A stretch of 64,000 nt of DNA from Sphingobacterium corticibacter. GTDB taxonomy: Bacteria > Bacteroidota > Bacteroidia > Sphingobacteriales > Sphingobacteriaceae. How positions within the stretch are numbered: position 1 is the first letter of the stretch; each line of letters opens with the position of its first letter. Where the stretch lies: assembly GCF_003076635.1 (NCBI RefSeq), contig NZ_QDKG01000003.1:248001-312000 (forward strand), written 5' to 3'. Position numbers and translations under genes: made by a program. Shown here piece after piece: positions 16,087-24,818 of the stretch. The notes below the pieces were generated by a model. It worked only from the letters and a program-made list of their open reading frames with translations, was not told where the DNA came from and searched no databases.

Positions 16087-17541
16087 ATGCAACTCAAAAT
16101 AAAAAATAACCTCAAGAAATATATTACAGGGATAGCTATCACCACCACTCTATTGCAGGCGTGTAAGAGTGAGTCTGGATTGTATCCTGTACCCGAAACC
16201 ACCATATCTGATCGTAACGTGTTCGACACACCAGCACGGATTGAAGGATTGGTTAATGGTATTTACCGTAATCTTAAGGCGGCCAGTCTCTACGGCGGAC
16301 GTTACCTGATGTATCAGGATGTGCGCGGAGAAGATTTTATCAATGTAACCTTGAATAGTTTTACAGGATTTGACAGTTGGAATAACTCCTATAGTTCAGG
16401 TTCCAACGACATCAACAACCTATGGTCGGCAGCTTATACTACTATTAATTCTGCTAATATCGTTATTCAAGGTTTAGAAAATACGACAGTCATTTCCGAA
16501 GCGGCCGCTGCCGCTTATGTTGGGGAAGCTAAATTCTTACGCGCATTATCTTATTTCAGTCTGATTACGGTGTTTGCGCAACCGTATGCCCTAGATCAAG
16601 GCGCTTCGCCCGGTATACCGTTGCGTTTGCAAGCGGAAACAAGTACGGCTAATAATGCGCTGGCTCGCAGTACGGTAGCAGAAGTATATGCACAAATCAT
16701 ACAAGATTTGAACGATGCAGAGTCGGCTCTGCCTGATAATTATACAACTGCCATGCTGAATACCACACGGGCTCATAAAAATACCGCTACCGCACTGAAA
16801 ACGCGAGTGTATCTTACTACAGGAAACTTTCCAAAAGTAATCGAAGAAGCGGCGAAGATCGTTCCTCAAACCACCGCACCATTTTCGGCGCAACGCGGCG
16901 TAGCACATGCGCTTCAAAGCGATATCCAAGTTCTTTTTAGTAGTAATTACACGACAACGGAATCCATTCTTAGTATGCCGATGACACCGACAGATGCACT
17001 TTCTGGTCAATCTGCCATTGGTTTTGTATATTTGGTAAACCGGGAATATTATTTGAATCCTACTGGTATTTTAGGGAGTGCACAGTGGAGTGCAACGGAT
17101 GTACGACGCAACTTGTTGCAAACGACTGCTGGTCGTCAATATTTGCGGAAATATGCCAAGGCATCGCCATTTGTAGATTACATTCCGGTGATCCGCTATG
17201 CGGAAGTTTTATTGAATTACGCGGAAGCAGCAGCAGAGGGCGGGCAGCTGGATTTAGCTAGCTCATTATTGCTAGCAGTGCACCGCCGCTCGGATCCCAG
17301 CTTTACTTTAGCAGCGGATATCGCCAATGATAAAAGTCGCCTACTTACTGCGATAGCGCATGAACGCAGAATTGAACTATTGGGAGAAGGATTTGGCGGG
17401 CAAGATCTGTTACGTAAACTACAAGCACTTCCAGCGAAGGGCGACGCGAATATTCAAACACCGCGTGTGGAGCCGAGTGCACAAAACTATATTTTTCCAC
17501 CGCCCAACACGGAGATAGCAACAAATCCATTATTTAGATAA
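16087..17541 (+). CDS. RagB/SusD family surface lipoprotein (peptide locus)
   Basis: 484 residues. Type II signal peptide with lipobox LLQAC. The SusD/RagB pattern is clear: PETTISDRNVFDTPARIEGLVNGIYRNL near the N terminus, SAYTTINSANIVIQGL and YVGEAKFLRALSYFSLITVFAQPY with TPR-like helices, and near the C terminus VIRYAEVLLNYAEAAAEGG and ERRIELLGEGFGGQDLLR, ending NPLFR. SusD proteins cap the SusC barrel on the cell surface and capture ligand. It lies directly between the susC gene and the thioredoxin-M14 fusion, with 11-12 base gaps, so all four genes look like one operon. Confidence 0.94.
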   Translation: MQLKIKNNLKKYITGIAITTTLLQACKSESGLYPVPETTISDRNVFDTPARIEGLVNGIYRNLKAASLYGGRYLMYQDVRGEDFINVTLNSFTGFDSWNNSYSSGSNDINNLWSAAYTTINSANIVIQGLENTTVISEAAAAAYVGEAKFLRALSYFSLITVFAQPYALDQGASPGIPLRLQAETSTANNALARSTVAEVYAQIIQDLNDAESALPDNYTTAMLNTTRAHKNTATALKTRVYLTTGNFPKVIEEAAKIVPQTTAPFSAQRGVAHALQSDIQVLFSSNYTTTESILSMPMTPTDALSGQSAIGFVYLVNREYYLNPTGILGSAQWSATDVRRNLLQTTAGRQYLRKYAKASPFVDYIPVIRYAEVLLNYAEAAAEGGQLDLASSLLLAVHRRSDPSFTLAADIANDKSRLLTAIAHERRIELLGEGFGGQDLLRKLQALPAKGDANIQTPRVEPSAQNYIFPPPNTEIATNPLFR

Positions 17542-17552
17542 ACACACTGACA

Positions 17553-19793
17553 ATGAGAAAAAGTATATATACCATTTGTATCAGCTGCCTGACTGGCTTG
17601 AGTTTGGCAGGCTGGAATTCAGCGCAAGCACAAGATACTGCACTGAAATTAAAAGGAACGGTGAAAAATTCAGATAGCGAATACGTCTATCTGCATCGCT
17701 TTGAGAACAAAACTTTTACAGTGCTTGATTCGGCAAAAGTAAGCAAGAAGAAATATTCGTTCAGTACACGATTGCCGCTGCCTGATTTATATGGTGTTTC
17801 ACTAAACCGTGATGATTTGCCGAGTTATGTATTTTTAGACAAAGGTGCCAATGTTATCGCATTGGATGGAGATGCTGCTAATGGCGAAAGCATAAAAGTG
17901 AGCGGATCGAAAAGTCAGGCACTTTTCGAATCCTACAAAAAGGAAAAGGATATCGACATTAGTAATTTTATCAAACAGCATCCCGATGAGATTGTGTCCA
18001 GTTACGTCTTGTACAGAGATTGGTCATATAAGCTGTCGCCCGAAGAGTTAGAGCGCAACATCTCTTTGCTGAGTCCGGCGCAACAGCAATCCCGCTATAC
18101 CAACGATCTCCGCAAGATTATTGAAGTCGTGCGTCAGGTAGCGGTCGGTAAAAAAGCGCCAGCTATCGTGGCAGCAGATCAACAAGGAAAAGAGGTCGCA
18201 CTGTACGACAATTTAGGAAAATACACACTGATCGACTTTTGGGCTTCCTGGTGTCCGCCATGTCGCCGGGAAAACCCAAATATCGTGGCTAATTATCAGA
18301 AATATAAGGATCAAGGTTTTCAGATCTATGCCGTCTCTTTAGACAAAAAGAAAGATGCTTGGCTGAAAGGCATTGAAGACGATAAACTCACTTGGTTGCA
18401 TGTATCCGAATTGCGTTATTGGGATAGCGATATTGCGGCAGCATACGCCGTACGTGCAATTCCAGCCAACTTTCTGATTGACGACAAGGGAATCATCGTC
18501 GCGAAGAATGTAAAAGGTGAACGTTTGGGTGTGGTATTGGACAGCTTATTCAATGGCTCGCAGAACCAAGGCGGATCAAAAGTGGGTCTCGGTTGGTCGA
18601 ATAATACCTTCAAAGGGCAAGATCCGATTGCGTTTGAATCAACTGAAAACCAGCCGGTAGACAAGCAACAAAAGCAGAGCTTCAGTAGCGATAAACGTGT
18701 ATTTTTCAGTAACGAATCTGCAGGTGCGCGACTTAACGCGGTATCTAAATCCGACGATGGTATTTATCAATTACTGATTTCGCCAGAACGTACCCCGATC
18801 AATCAAAGTCCGTGGTACGGATTTGAGGTGTGGTCGGCCAAAGACACCACGATCAAAGTACAGATCAACTACGCCTCTGGTTTCTATCATCGCTATGACC
18901 CAAAGATCAGTCGTAACACAGATGTGTGGGAGAAAGTAAAGGACTTGGAGTTCATTAAGGAAGGTGATAAAACAAAGGCTGTTCGCTTCAGCTTAAATCT
19001 AAGTCCGAATCGCACTTGGATCGCCGCGCAAGAGAATATTCCTTCGCAGAAAGTCTACGCTTGGTTAGAGAATGTAAATCCAACCCTAAAACTCGTCAAA
19101 ACGGAAGTGGGCAAAACGGCGCTGAATGCGCCGCTTTACGTTTATGGTGCTGGCAATCCAAATAGCAAGAAACGTGTGATCGTGATGGGGCGGCAACATC
19201 CACCTGAAATCACAGGGCATTATGCCTATGCTGGATTTGTCGATTATTTGTTGGGCGATACGCCCGATGCACGCGCGTTTCGCGAAGAGTTTTACCTGTA
19301 TTTCATTCCAGTCGTTAATCCGGATGGGGTAGATAGCGGACATTGGCGCGCGAATGCTAATGGCGCTGATCTAAACCGAGATTGGGATGCATTTCACCAG
19401 CCAGAAACACAAGCGCTACGCGATTATTTCCAAAAAGAGATCAAAGCACAAGGTAGAGAATTGTATTTCGCGATAGATTTTCACTCAACCGCACGCGATA
19501 TTTACTATACAGTAGATCCTCAATTAAAGAGTCGTTTTCCAGGTTTCGTGCCCGAATGGATTGCTACGTTGCGTAATGCCGTTCCCGGCTATGAGCCACA
19601 TGTGAAACCATTGTACTACGAAGGACCGACTTTCACCGCTTATAGTTATTTTTATAAAAACTATAATGCCGAAGCCTTGGTTTATGAGATTGGCGACGAT
19701 ACAGAACCAAAGTTTATTGACCAGAAAGCTAGATTATCGGCGCAAACACTCATTCAGAAATTAACAGCAGCCGACACTAAACAATCATTATGA
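17553..19793 (+). CDS. Thioredoxin-like (TlpA) protein fused to M14 zinc carboxypeptidase
   Basis: 746 residues, an unusual fusion. Signal peptide about 1-27 (ending AQAQ). A DUF4369-like beta domain covers about 30-120. A TlpA/AhpC-type thioredoxin domain covers about 195-335 with the redox motif WCPPC (Cys234, Cys237) and a cis-proline region RAIPANF. A beta-rich linker domain follows (about 380-520). The C-terminal M14 domain has zinc ligands His549 and Glu552 in GRQHPPE, NPDG, the substrate-binding NRD (Arg609), third ligand His644 in DFHS, and catalytic Glu712 in YEIGDD. It resembles the cytosolic-carboxypeptidase-like branch. Predicted periplasmic enzyme trimming C-terminal residues of imported peptides; the redox half may reduce disulfides first (inference). 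Its stop overlaps the next start (ATGA, 19790-19793). Confidence 0.88.
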   Translation: MRKSIYTICISCLTGLSLAGWNSAQAQDTALKLKGTVKNSDSEYVYLHRFENKTFTVLDSAKVSKKKYSFSTRLPLPDLYGVSLNRDDLPSYVFLDKGANVIALDGDAANGESIKVSGSKSQALFESYKKEKDIDISNFIKQHPDEIVSSYVLYRDWSYKLSPEELERNISLLSPAQQQSRYTNDLRKIIEVVRQVAVGKKAPAIVAADQQGKEVALYDNLGKYTLIDFWASWCPPCRRENPNIVANYQKYKDQGFQIYAVSLDKKKDAWLKGIEDDKLTWLHVSELRYWDSDIAAAYAVRAIPANFLIDDKGIIVAKNVKGERLGVVLDSLFNGSQNQGGSKVGLGWSNNTFKGQDPIAFESTENQPVDKQQKQSFSSDKRVFFSNESAGARLNAVSKSDDGIYQLLISPERTPINQSPWYGFEVWSAKDTTIKVQINYASGFYHRYDPKISRNTDVWEKVKDLEFIKEGDKTKAVRFSLNLSPNRTWIAAQENIPSQKVYAWLENVNPTLKLVKTEVGKTALNAPLYVYGAGNPNSKKRVIVMGRQHPPEITGHYAYAGFVDYLLGDTPDARAFREEFYLYFIPVVNPDGVDSGHWRANANGADLNRDWDAFHQPETQALRDYFQKEIKAQGRELYFAIDFHSTARDIYYTVDPQLKSRFPGFVPEWIATLRNAVPGYEPHVKPLYYEGPTFTAYSYFYKNYNAEALVYEIGDDTEPKFIDQKARLSAQTLIQKLTAADTKQSL

Positions 19794-21949
19794 TCCAAAT
19801 CAAAACTTATCATCTATTCTACGTTATCATTGGTTTTGTACTTTGCCAACCATTAAATGCGCAAGAACAACCCATACGAATCAGCGATCTTACGAAGATT
19901 AAAAACATCACCGACCTACAAGTTCGTCCAGATGGGGGCGAGGTAGCGTATGCGGTCAAAGAGATTATTGCCGACACGGCTGCAACAGGTGGATACGCTT
20001 ATCAAACGAAATGGTTTACACAAAATTTAAAAGACAAAAACAGCATAGAAGAACACGATAAACAGATTGATCAGATAAGCTACGGAAGCGACGGTAAACG
20101 GTGGGCGATCGTTAAAAGAAAAGGAAAAGACAAGCAACTGTATGCCTATCCAAATGCAACGATAGATACAGCGTCATTTCATCATCGCATTCCATATCCT
20201 GTGGAGCAGGTGCGATTTAGTGCCGATGGCAAGCAAGCTTTATTGGCCGTGCGATTGACCTTGCAAGATTTGGTAACGAGCAAAGATTTCAACCCAAAGG
20301 ATTTGCTTCCTGAATGGTCATACGAACGACCTGGCGACACCAACAATCAATCTTTACGAAAACCTTCGGCTTCGCCGGATGCAGATGGCGATGCGCAACA
20401 GGTAGCAGCTTACCTGCTACAGAACGAAGAAAAAAACCTCGCCAAGCTGACCAATAAATTACAATTTCAGACGGAAAGTTCGACTACGGGTAAGTTATAC
20501 TTCACGCATTGGTATACCGTTGATTTGACTGGTGAAAATGCTTCTAAACCGCTTACTTCGGATTTCCGCTCTTATCAACGCGTCGCTTTTCTATCATCGG
20601 ATCAAGTGATTGCAAGTGTAGATCGCGATACTTTGGCGCATCCTGATCGGATAAATACCTCTGATATCGTGCTGATTAATATTAAAAATGGCACACAACA
20701 ACGCATTATAGGTGATGGCGTATACCGTTATCAATTGGAAGCGGTCTCTCTATCCGGCAAGAAAATAGCCATCTCTCGGGTAGAAGCCAACTCACTAACA
20801 CAAGGTCAATTGTATGTCTATGACACCAAAGATTGGAAAAGCCAAGCCATCGTGCATGACAGAAATCATGCGCAGGTACAATTTGGTGTGAAAGATTCCG
20901 AACTGTATTTCGTATCGTTCAGTAATGGAGGTAAGGTCGTGAATCGAGTGGATTTAGCTTCTGGTAAAGTTTCGGTGCTTACATCGGTCGATGAAGGTGT
21001 TAACGACTATTGGGTTGGAAAAAATCAGGCGGTTTTCGCCAAAACCACTTTTGCTAATCCTTCGGAATTGTATGTGGCTCAAGCAAATTTCGCAGCACCA
21101 AAAGTTATTACGGAGTTAAACTCCTCTTGGCTAGCTGGGAAATCCATTGCCAAACCTGAAAAGTTTACGTTTACCAATGAGCTTGGCCTGGAAGTAGAAT
21201 ATTGGTTGCTCAAACCGCAGGAAAGCAGCGCAACGGCGAAAAGTCCACTTTTAGTGCAAATTCATGGTGGCCCGGCTTCCATGTTTGGCCCAGGTGATGG
21301 CAGCATGTGGCACGAGTACCAGTATTTTGTAGCCAAAGGTTACGGCGTATTGTATGGCAATCCGCGTGGTTCCAACGGCTATGGTGAAGCATTTTTGCAA
21401 GCGAATTATCGGGATTGGGGCAAAGGTCCTTCTTCGGATGTATTTGCGGCAGTCGACAAAGTCGTATCCCAAGGTTGGGTAGATACCAATAATTTGTACG
21501 TGACTGGCGGTTCTTATGGCGCATTTCTAACGGCTTGGATCATTGCACATGATTCACGTTTCCGCGCGGCATCCAGTCAGCGTGGCGTATACGATTTATA
21601 CACTTTCTTTGGCAGTGGTAATGTATGGCCGATGCTGAAACGCTATTTTGGCGGTTTCCCTTGGGAAGATGGCATTAAGGAAGTTTTGGAAGAGCAATCA
21701 CCCATTACGTACGCCACTCAAATTCGTACACCATTGCTCATTTTCCATGGAGAAAATGACAATCGGACAGGGCCAACACAGAGCGATTACTTGTACAAAG
21801 AATTGAAATACCTCGGCAGAGATGTAGAATACGTACGCCATCCAGATGCCGATCACGAAATTACCCGTTCGGGAAATGTCGCTCAGCGTATCGATCAGAT
21901 GCTGCGTACGTATGAGTTCTTCGAACGTTTTCGGAATACGGATCAATAA
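19790..21949 (+). CDS. S9 family prolyl oligopeptidase-like serine peptidase
   Basis: 719 residues. Signal peptide about 1-24 (ending LNAQ). An N-terminal beta-propeller gate (about 30-430) carries WD/YVTN-like repeats such as LQVRPDGGEVAYAV and VRFSADGKQALLAV. The C-terminal alpha/beta hydrolase domain shows HGGPASMFGPGD, the nucleophile elbow GGSYGAF with Ser575, an aspartate in GENDNRTGP and a histidine in HPDADHE, which make the S9 triad. These enzymes cleave short peptides, often after proline or as di/tripeptidyl-peptidases. Overlap with the thioredoxin-M14 gene shows translational coupling. Together with SusC/SusD it completes a predicted peptide-scavenging system. Confidence 0.93.
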   Translation: MIQIKTYHLFYVIIGFVLCQPLNAQEQPIRISDLTKIKNITDLQVRPDGGEVAYAVKEIIADTAATGGYAYQTKWFTQNLKDKNSIEEHDKQIDQISYGSDGKRWAIVKRKGKDKQLYAYPNATIDTASFHHRIPYPVEQVRFSADGKQALLAVRLTLQDLVTSKDFNPKDLLPEWSYERPGDTNNQSLRKPSASPDADGDAQQVAAYLLQNEEKNLAKLTNKLQFQTESSTTGKLYFTHWYTVDLTGENASKPLTSDFRSYQRVAFLSSDQVIASVDRDTLAHPDRINTSDIVLINIKNGTQQRIIGDGVYRYQLEAVSLSGKKIAISRVEANSLTQGQLYVYDTKDWKSQAIVHDRNHAQVQFGVKDSELYFVSFSNGGKVVNRVDLASGKVSVLTSVDEGVNDYWVGKNQAVFAKTTFANPSELYVAQANFAAPKVITELNSSWLAGKSIAKPEKFTFTNELGLEVEYWLLKPQESSATAKSPLLVQIHGGPASMFGPGDGSMWHEYQYFVAKGYGVLYGNPRGSNGYGEAFLQANYRDWGKGPSSDVFAAVDKVVSQGWVDTNNLYVTGGSYGAFLTAWIIAHDSRFRAASSQRGVYDLYTFFGSGNVWPMLKRYFGGFPWEDGIKEVLEEQSPITYATQIRTPLLIFHGENDNRTGPTQSDYLYKELKYLGRDVEYVRHPDADHEITRSGNVAQRIDQMLRTYEFFERFRNTDQ

Positions 21950-21963
21950 CTCATTGGCAATGC

Positions 21964-24519
21964 CTATCTTGTTATTAACTCAGCAAAACTAACAGGATAG
22001 GTTTCCCCCAATAATTGCTGGTACTGATCCGTAAAACGACTATAGAAACGGCTGGCTTGTGTTGTTGAATTTAATTTTTGCAGTGCAGTCAGCCCTTTCT
22101 TTAACCCCATTTCATGAATAGGATCTAGTACCATTAATAGTTCGGCAGCAGCAAATAATGAATTCCAGTTTTCCTGCTGCTCCATCAAAAGCATTGTTTT
22201 TTGTAAGCGCATTGTGAGTTCGTTTTCCAATTTGCTTTTGGTCTCGTCAAACAGTGGATCGTCCGATCCCATCAGGAATGAGCCTCTTCGTATAAGCTGG
22301 CTGATATCTTGGGATATCAAGTCATGGTTATTAGACATTGCGTGACGTAAAACCGCGTAATCGCAATAACAAGGAGATGAAATAGCTACGCGATAATGTC
22401 CATTTTTATAAACAATCTCTACACCTTCTACGGTGTTTAGAGATTTTCTCAAATTATTGATAGTTACGCCTCTAGAAGTTTTTACTTTATCTTTAGGTTT
22501 ATCTGGCCATACTAGGTGGCTCAATAAAGTAGAGCTGATGCCAGCCGCATCACTATGTATGAGAATCAAACAGAAGACCTGCCGCAATCTCGTGCTAAAG
22601 AGATGCGAGATATCATTACCTCGCCGATCGAGCACCGTAAAATCGCCAAATAAGAAGATACTATTTTTATCGGGGTGCTGCCAGCTGGGCGCTTTCATAG
22701 CAGTTTCTACGTCTATTTTTGGTAATGCCGTTTGGGAGACGTTTCTTTCTTCGGGCTGCAAAGCTTGTTTTGTAACATGCTTTTTTCGGTAAAGTAAGAT
22801 AGTTCCCGCGGTAATAATGACGACACTGAAGCCAATCCACCAGCTAACCTCTGTTTTGGTCGACTTTGTAAAAGCATGTAGTTGCGATTGACTGATGGCG
22901 GGGAAATCCAATTCATACACCGAAACCTTGGATCGGATATCATCATCCGACTCCTGTACGATCGCGATTAATTTTTGCAGATTTTTATCATGATAGAGCT
23001 TGGCGCGTGTACTAATTTTATCAGAATAGATGGGTATAGAATCTCCCAACTGTTCATAACTGCCATCTGCTAACGAAAAACGCCGCAGCTGGATCAGCGA
23101 ATGGGAAACATGCTCTGGATAGCCTAATAGATACAACCATCGGTCGTCGGGAATCACCAATCCGCGAGCAGGGACAAAATGATGTTCTTTCCAATCCAAT
23201 TGCCATAGTTTTTTAGTCCGACCACCTGCTAAATCCAAGTCATAGAGATCATAGAAATACTTTCGACCGACAATATGCTGACCAGATTCATTCCCCATGC
23301 CGCCAAACAAGTACATCTTTTTAGTTACTTCACCATAACCCATCGAGGTGAAATATCGAGGTAGTATCTCGTCTTTTGAAATATTCTGCGCGGCAGTCCA
23401 ATCAGAATTATCGATCTGGTAGCGTCTCATATCGTTGTTGTACAACATGTTTCCAAATCCGCCAAAAACAAACAAGGCACGCTGTTCGGCCAAGTAATGT
23501 GCGCCATGATGATTCAATTCCAAGCCCAGATAGGCATCACTCTCGACTCGCCAAGTATAATCGTCCAAACTCAGACTAGCAACCGTGGGACCTTCGTGCG
23601 GATGTTCGTAAAACGTCTCGTATACGTACAATCGATTTTCGGTAGAATCGATAAAACTATTGCCCAACTTAATCAATACCGGACAAGGACTGGTAAAGCG
23701 AATCGCTTCCGTAAAACCACCGCGTAGATGATGAATAAATAACGAATCGCTGTTAAAGTAATAGGCCAATTGCCGCTTTACATCATATTCCGATCCTGAT
23801 TTTCGACTGGAGTACATTGCGCCGTTACGCTGCCAATGGTAGGCTCGGTTGAGTAACCAAGTCACATTGGATACTTTGCCATGTGCATTGCCCGAAGCAT
23901 CATGCAAGATCGAACCAGTGCTTTCTCTCATGGGAAATCGAAGCTGTTGGCGATCATCTGCAATGACCAGCTCACGGATGGAAAAAGAAGGAACATCAAT
24001 CAAGTAATCACTTTTTCCAAATATGATCGCTGGCGAATAGCTATTGAGCTGTCTTGCGCGAACGCTTTCCGTGGCTTGATTGTCTACCGTAAGCGAGATT
24101 TTTCCTTTCAGCAAGTCGTAAGCCACTTCAATGGGAAGCCATCTCTTCGCATGTAGCTTGTCTAAGCTAATAGCCAGCCGGATTAGACTACTTTTACCTT
24201 CCTCATTAAACCGAAAAACTGCCTCCTGATCTTCTTTATCAAAATAGAGATTGTAGGTCGGATTATGACCTTTATCTTTCAGCCGAATCAAATAACCAGA
24301 AGTGCCGTCATCGCGGATGTGTAGATCAAAGTTGATCTTCAAAACTCCCTCAAAGTTCGGATGATTTTGCTCGAATAGTCGGATGGAAGAACGCTGTTCT
24401 ATGGGTTGATGATTGCCAGTCAACTCGATTCCCTGCGCAAAAATATTTTCCAAAAATAGAAAATTAGAAAGACACAAAAATAGAAATACGCGTAATGGTA
24501 GAGTAGTTGCTTTCATCAT
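21964..24519 (-). CDS. Transmembrane one-component regulator: LamG-like and kelch sensor, TM, winged-helix/BTAD output
   Basis: 851 residues from the ATG at 24517-24519; the frame is open to an ATG at 24606, but the later start places a signal peptide (about 1-28, ending NIFAQ) at the N terminus. A concanavalin/LamG-like domain (about 35-205) is followed by a galactose-oxidase/kelch-type propeller (about 270-540; FVFGGFGNMLYN, MYLFGGMGNESG). One TM spans about 558-576, with positively charged YRKKH after it. The cytoplasmic part has an OmpR/SARP-like winged helix (FLFGDFTVLDRRGNDIS, LSHLVWPDKPKDKVKTSRGV, NLRKSL, YKNGHYRV) and a BTAD-like helical tail. Likely senses extracellular glycan in the periplasm and regulates the divergent mannanase PUL. 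Function is inference. Confidence 0.8.
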   Translation of the reverse strand: MMKATTLPLRVFLFLCLSNFLFLENIFAQGIELTGNHQPIEQRSSIRLFEQNHPNFEGVLKINFDLHIRDDGTSGYLIRLKDKGHNPTYNLYFDKEDQEAVFRFNEEGKSSLIRLAISLDKLHAKRWLPIEVAYDLLKGKISLTVDNQATESVRARQLNSYSPAIIFGKSDYLIDVPSFSIRELVIADDRQQLRFPMRESTGSILHDASGNAHGKVSNVTWLLNRAYHWQRNGAMYSSRKSGSEYDVKRQLAYYFNSDSLFIHHLRGGFTEAIRFTSPCPVLIKLGNSFIDSTENRLYVYETFYEHPHEGPTVASLSLDDYTWRVESDAYLGLELNHHGAHYLAEQRALFVFGGFGNMLYNNDMRRYQIDNSDWTAAQNISKDEILPRYFTSMGYGEVTKKMYLFGGMGNESGQHIVGRKYFYDLYDLDLAGGRTKKLWQLDWKEHHFVPARGLVIPDDRWLYLLGYPEHVSHSLIQLRRFSLADGSYEQLGDSIPIYSDKISTRAKLYHDKNLQKLIAIVQESDDDIRSKVSVYELDFPAISQSQLHAFTKSTKTEVSWWIGFSVVIITAGTILLYRKKHVTKQALQPEERNVSQTALPKIDVETAMKAPSWQHPDKNSIFLFGDFTVLDRRGNDISHLFSTRLRQVFCLILIHSDAAGISSTLLSHLVWPDKPKDKVKTSRGVTINNLRKSLNTVEGVEIVYKNGHYRVAISSPCYCDYAVLRHAMSNNHDLISQDISQLIRRGSFLMGSDDPLFDETKSKLENELTMRLQKTMLLMEQQENWNSLFAAAELLMVLDPIHEMGLKKGLTALQKLNSTTQASRFYSRFTDQYQQLLGETYPVSFAELITR

Positions 24520-24818
24520 AGAGTTTATCGAGGACTTTTGAGCCCGCGGCATCGGTAGTGTTGTTACATCAAATGTAAATAAAAAACTCAATAAACGTTT
24601 TAGCAAAGATTACGTCAGGGATAAGATTAAGCTGGAAATTCTAGTATTTCGAACTTCTGATTTTGCATTATTTAGTAGGGTTAACACTTTATACAGATGT
24701 TATTAAGCCCATTTTAACCCATAAATTAACCCCTAGCGCTCTATATTGCTTACGTTATGATCGGCTCACTCTAACCAAGCGAGCTCTAACTAAAATTATA
24801 AACCAAATTCTCAACATC
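24520..24818. promoter_or_regulatory. Divergent control region between regulator and GH76 PUL, with GGGTTAA/TTAACCC repeats
   Basis: This 300-base interval separates the kelch regulator from the GH76 gene. It holds three copies of a 7-base motif: GGGTTAA at 24678-24684 and, inverted, TTAACCC at 24714-24720 and 24726-24732. The last two are 12 bases apart, about one helical turn. They are plausible operator half-sites for the adjacent winged-helix regulator. No clear TAnnTTTG element is visible. Confidence 0.4.

Noticed and set aside
16591..17010. 139-codon antisense frame inside the first susD
   Set aside because: Lies opposite conserved SusD sequence and is rich in Cys, Arg and His as typical for shadow frames.
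24519..24606. Upstream start codons of the kelch regulator
   Set aside because: The added 29 residues would bury the signal peptide; the ATG at 24517-24519 gives a normal export signal.
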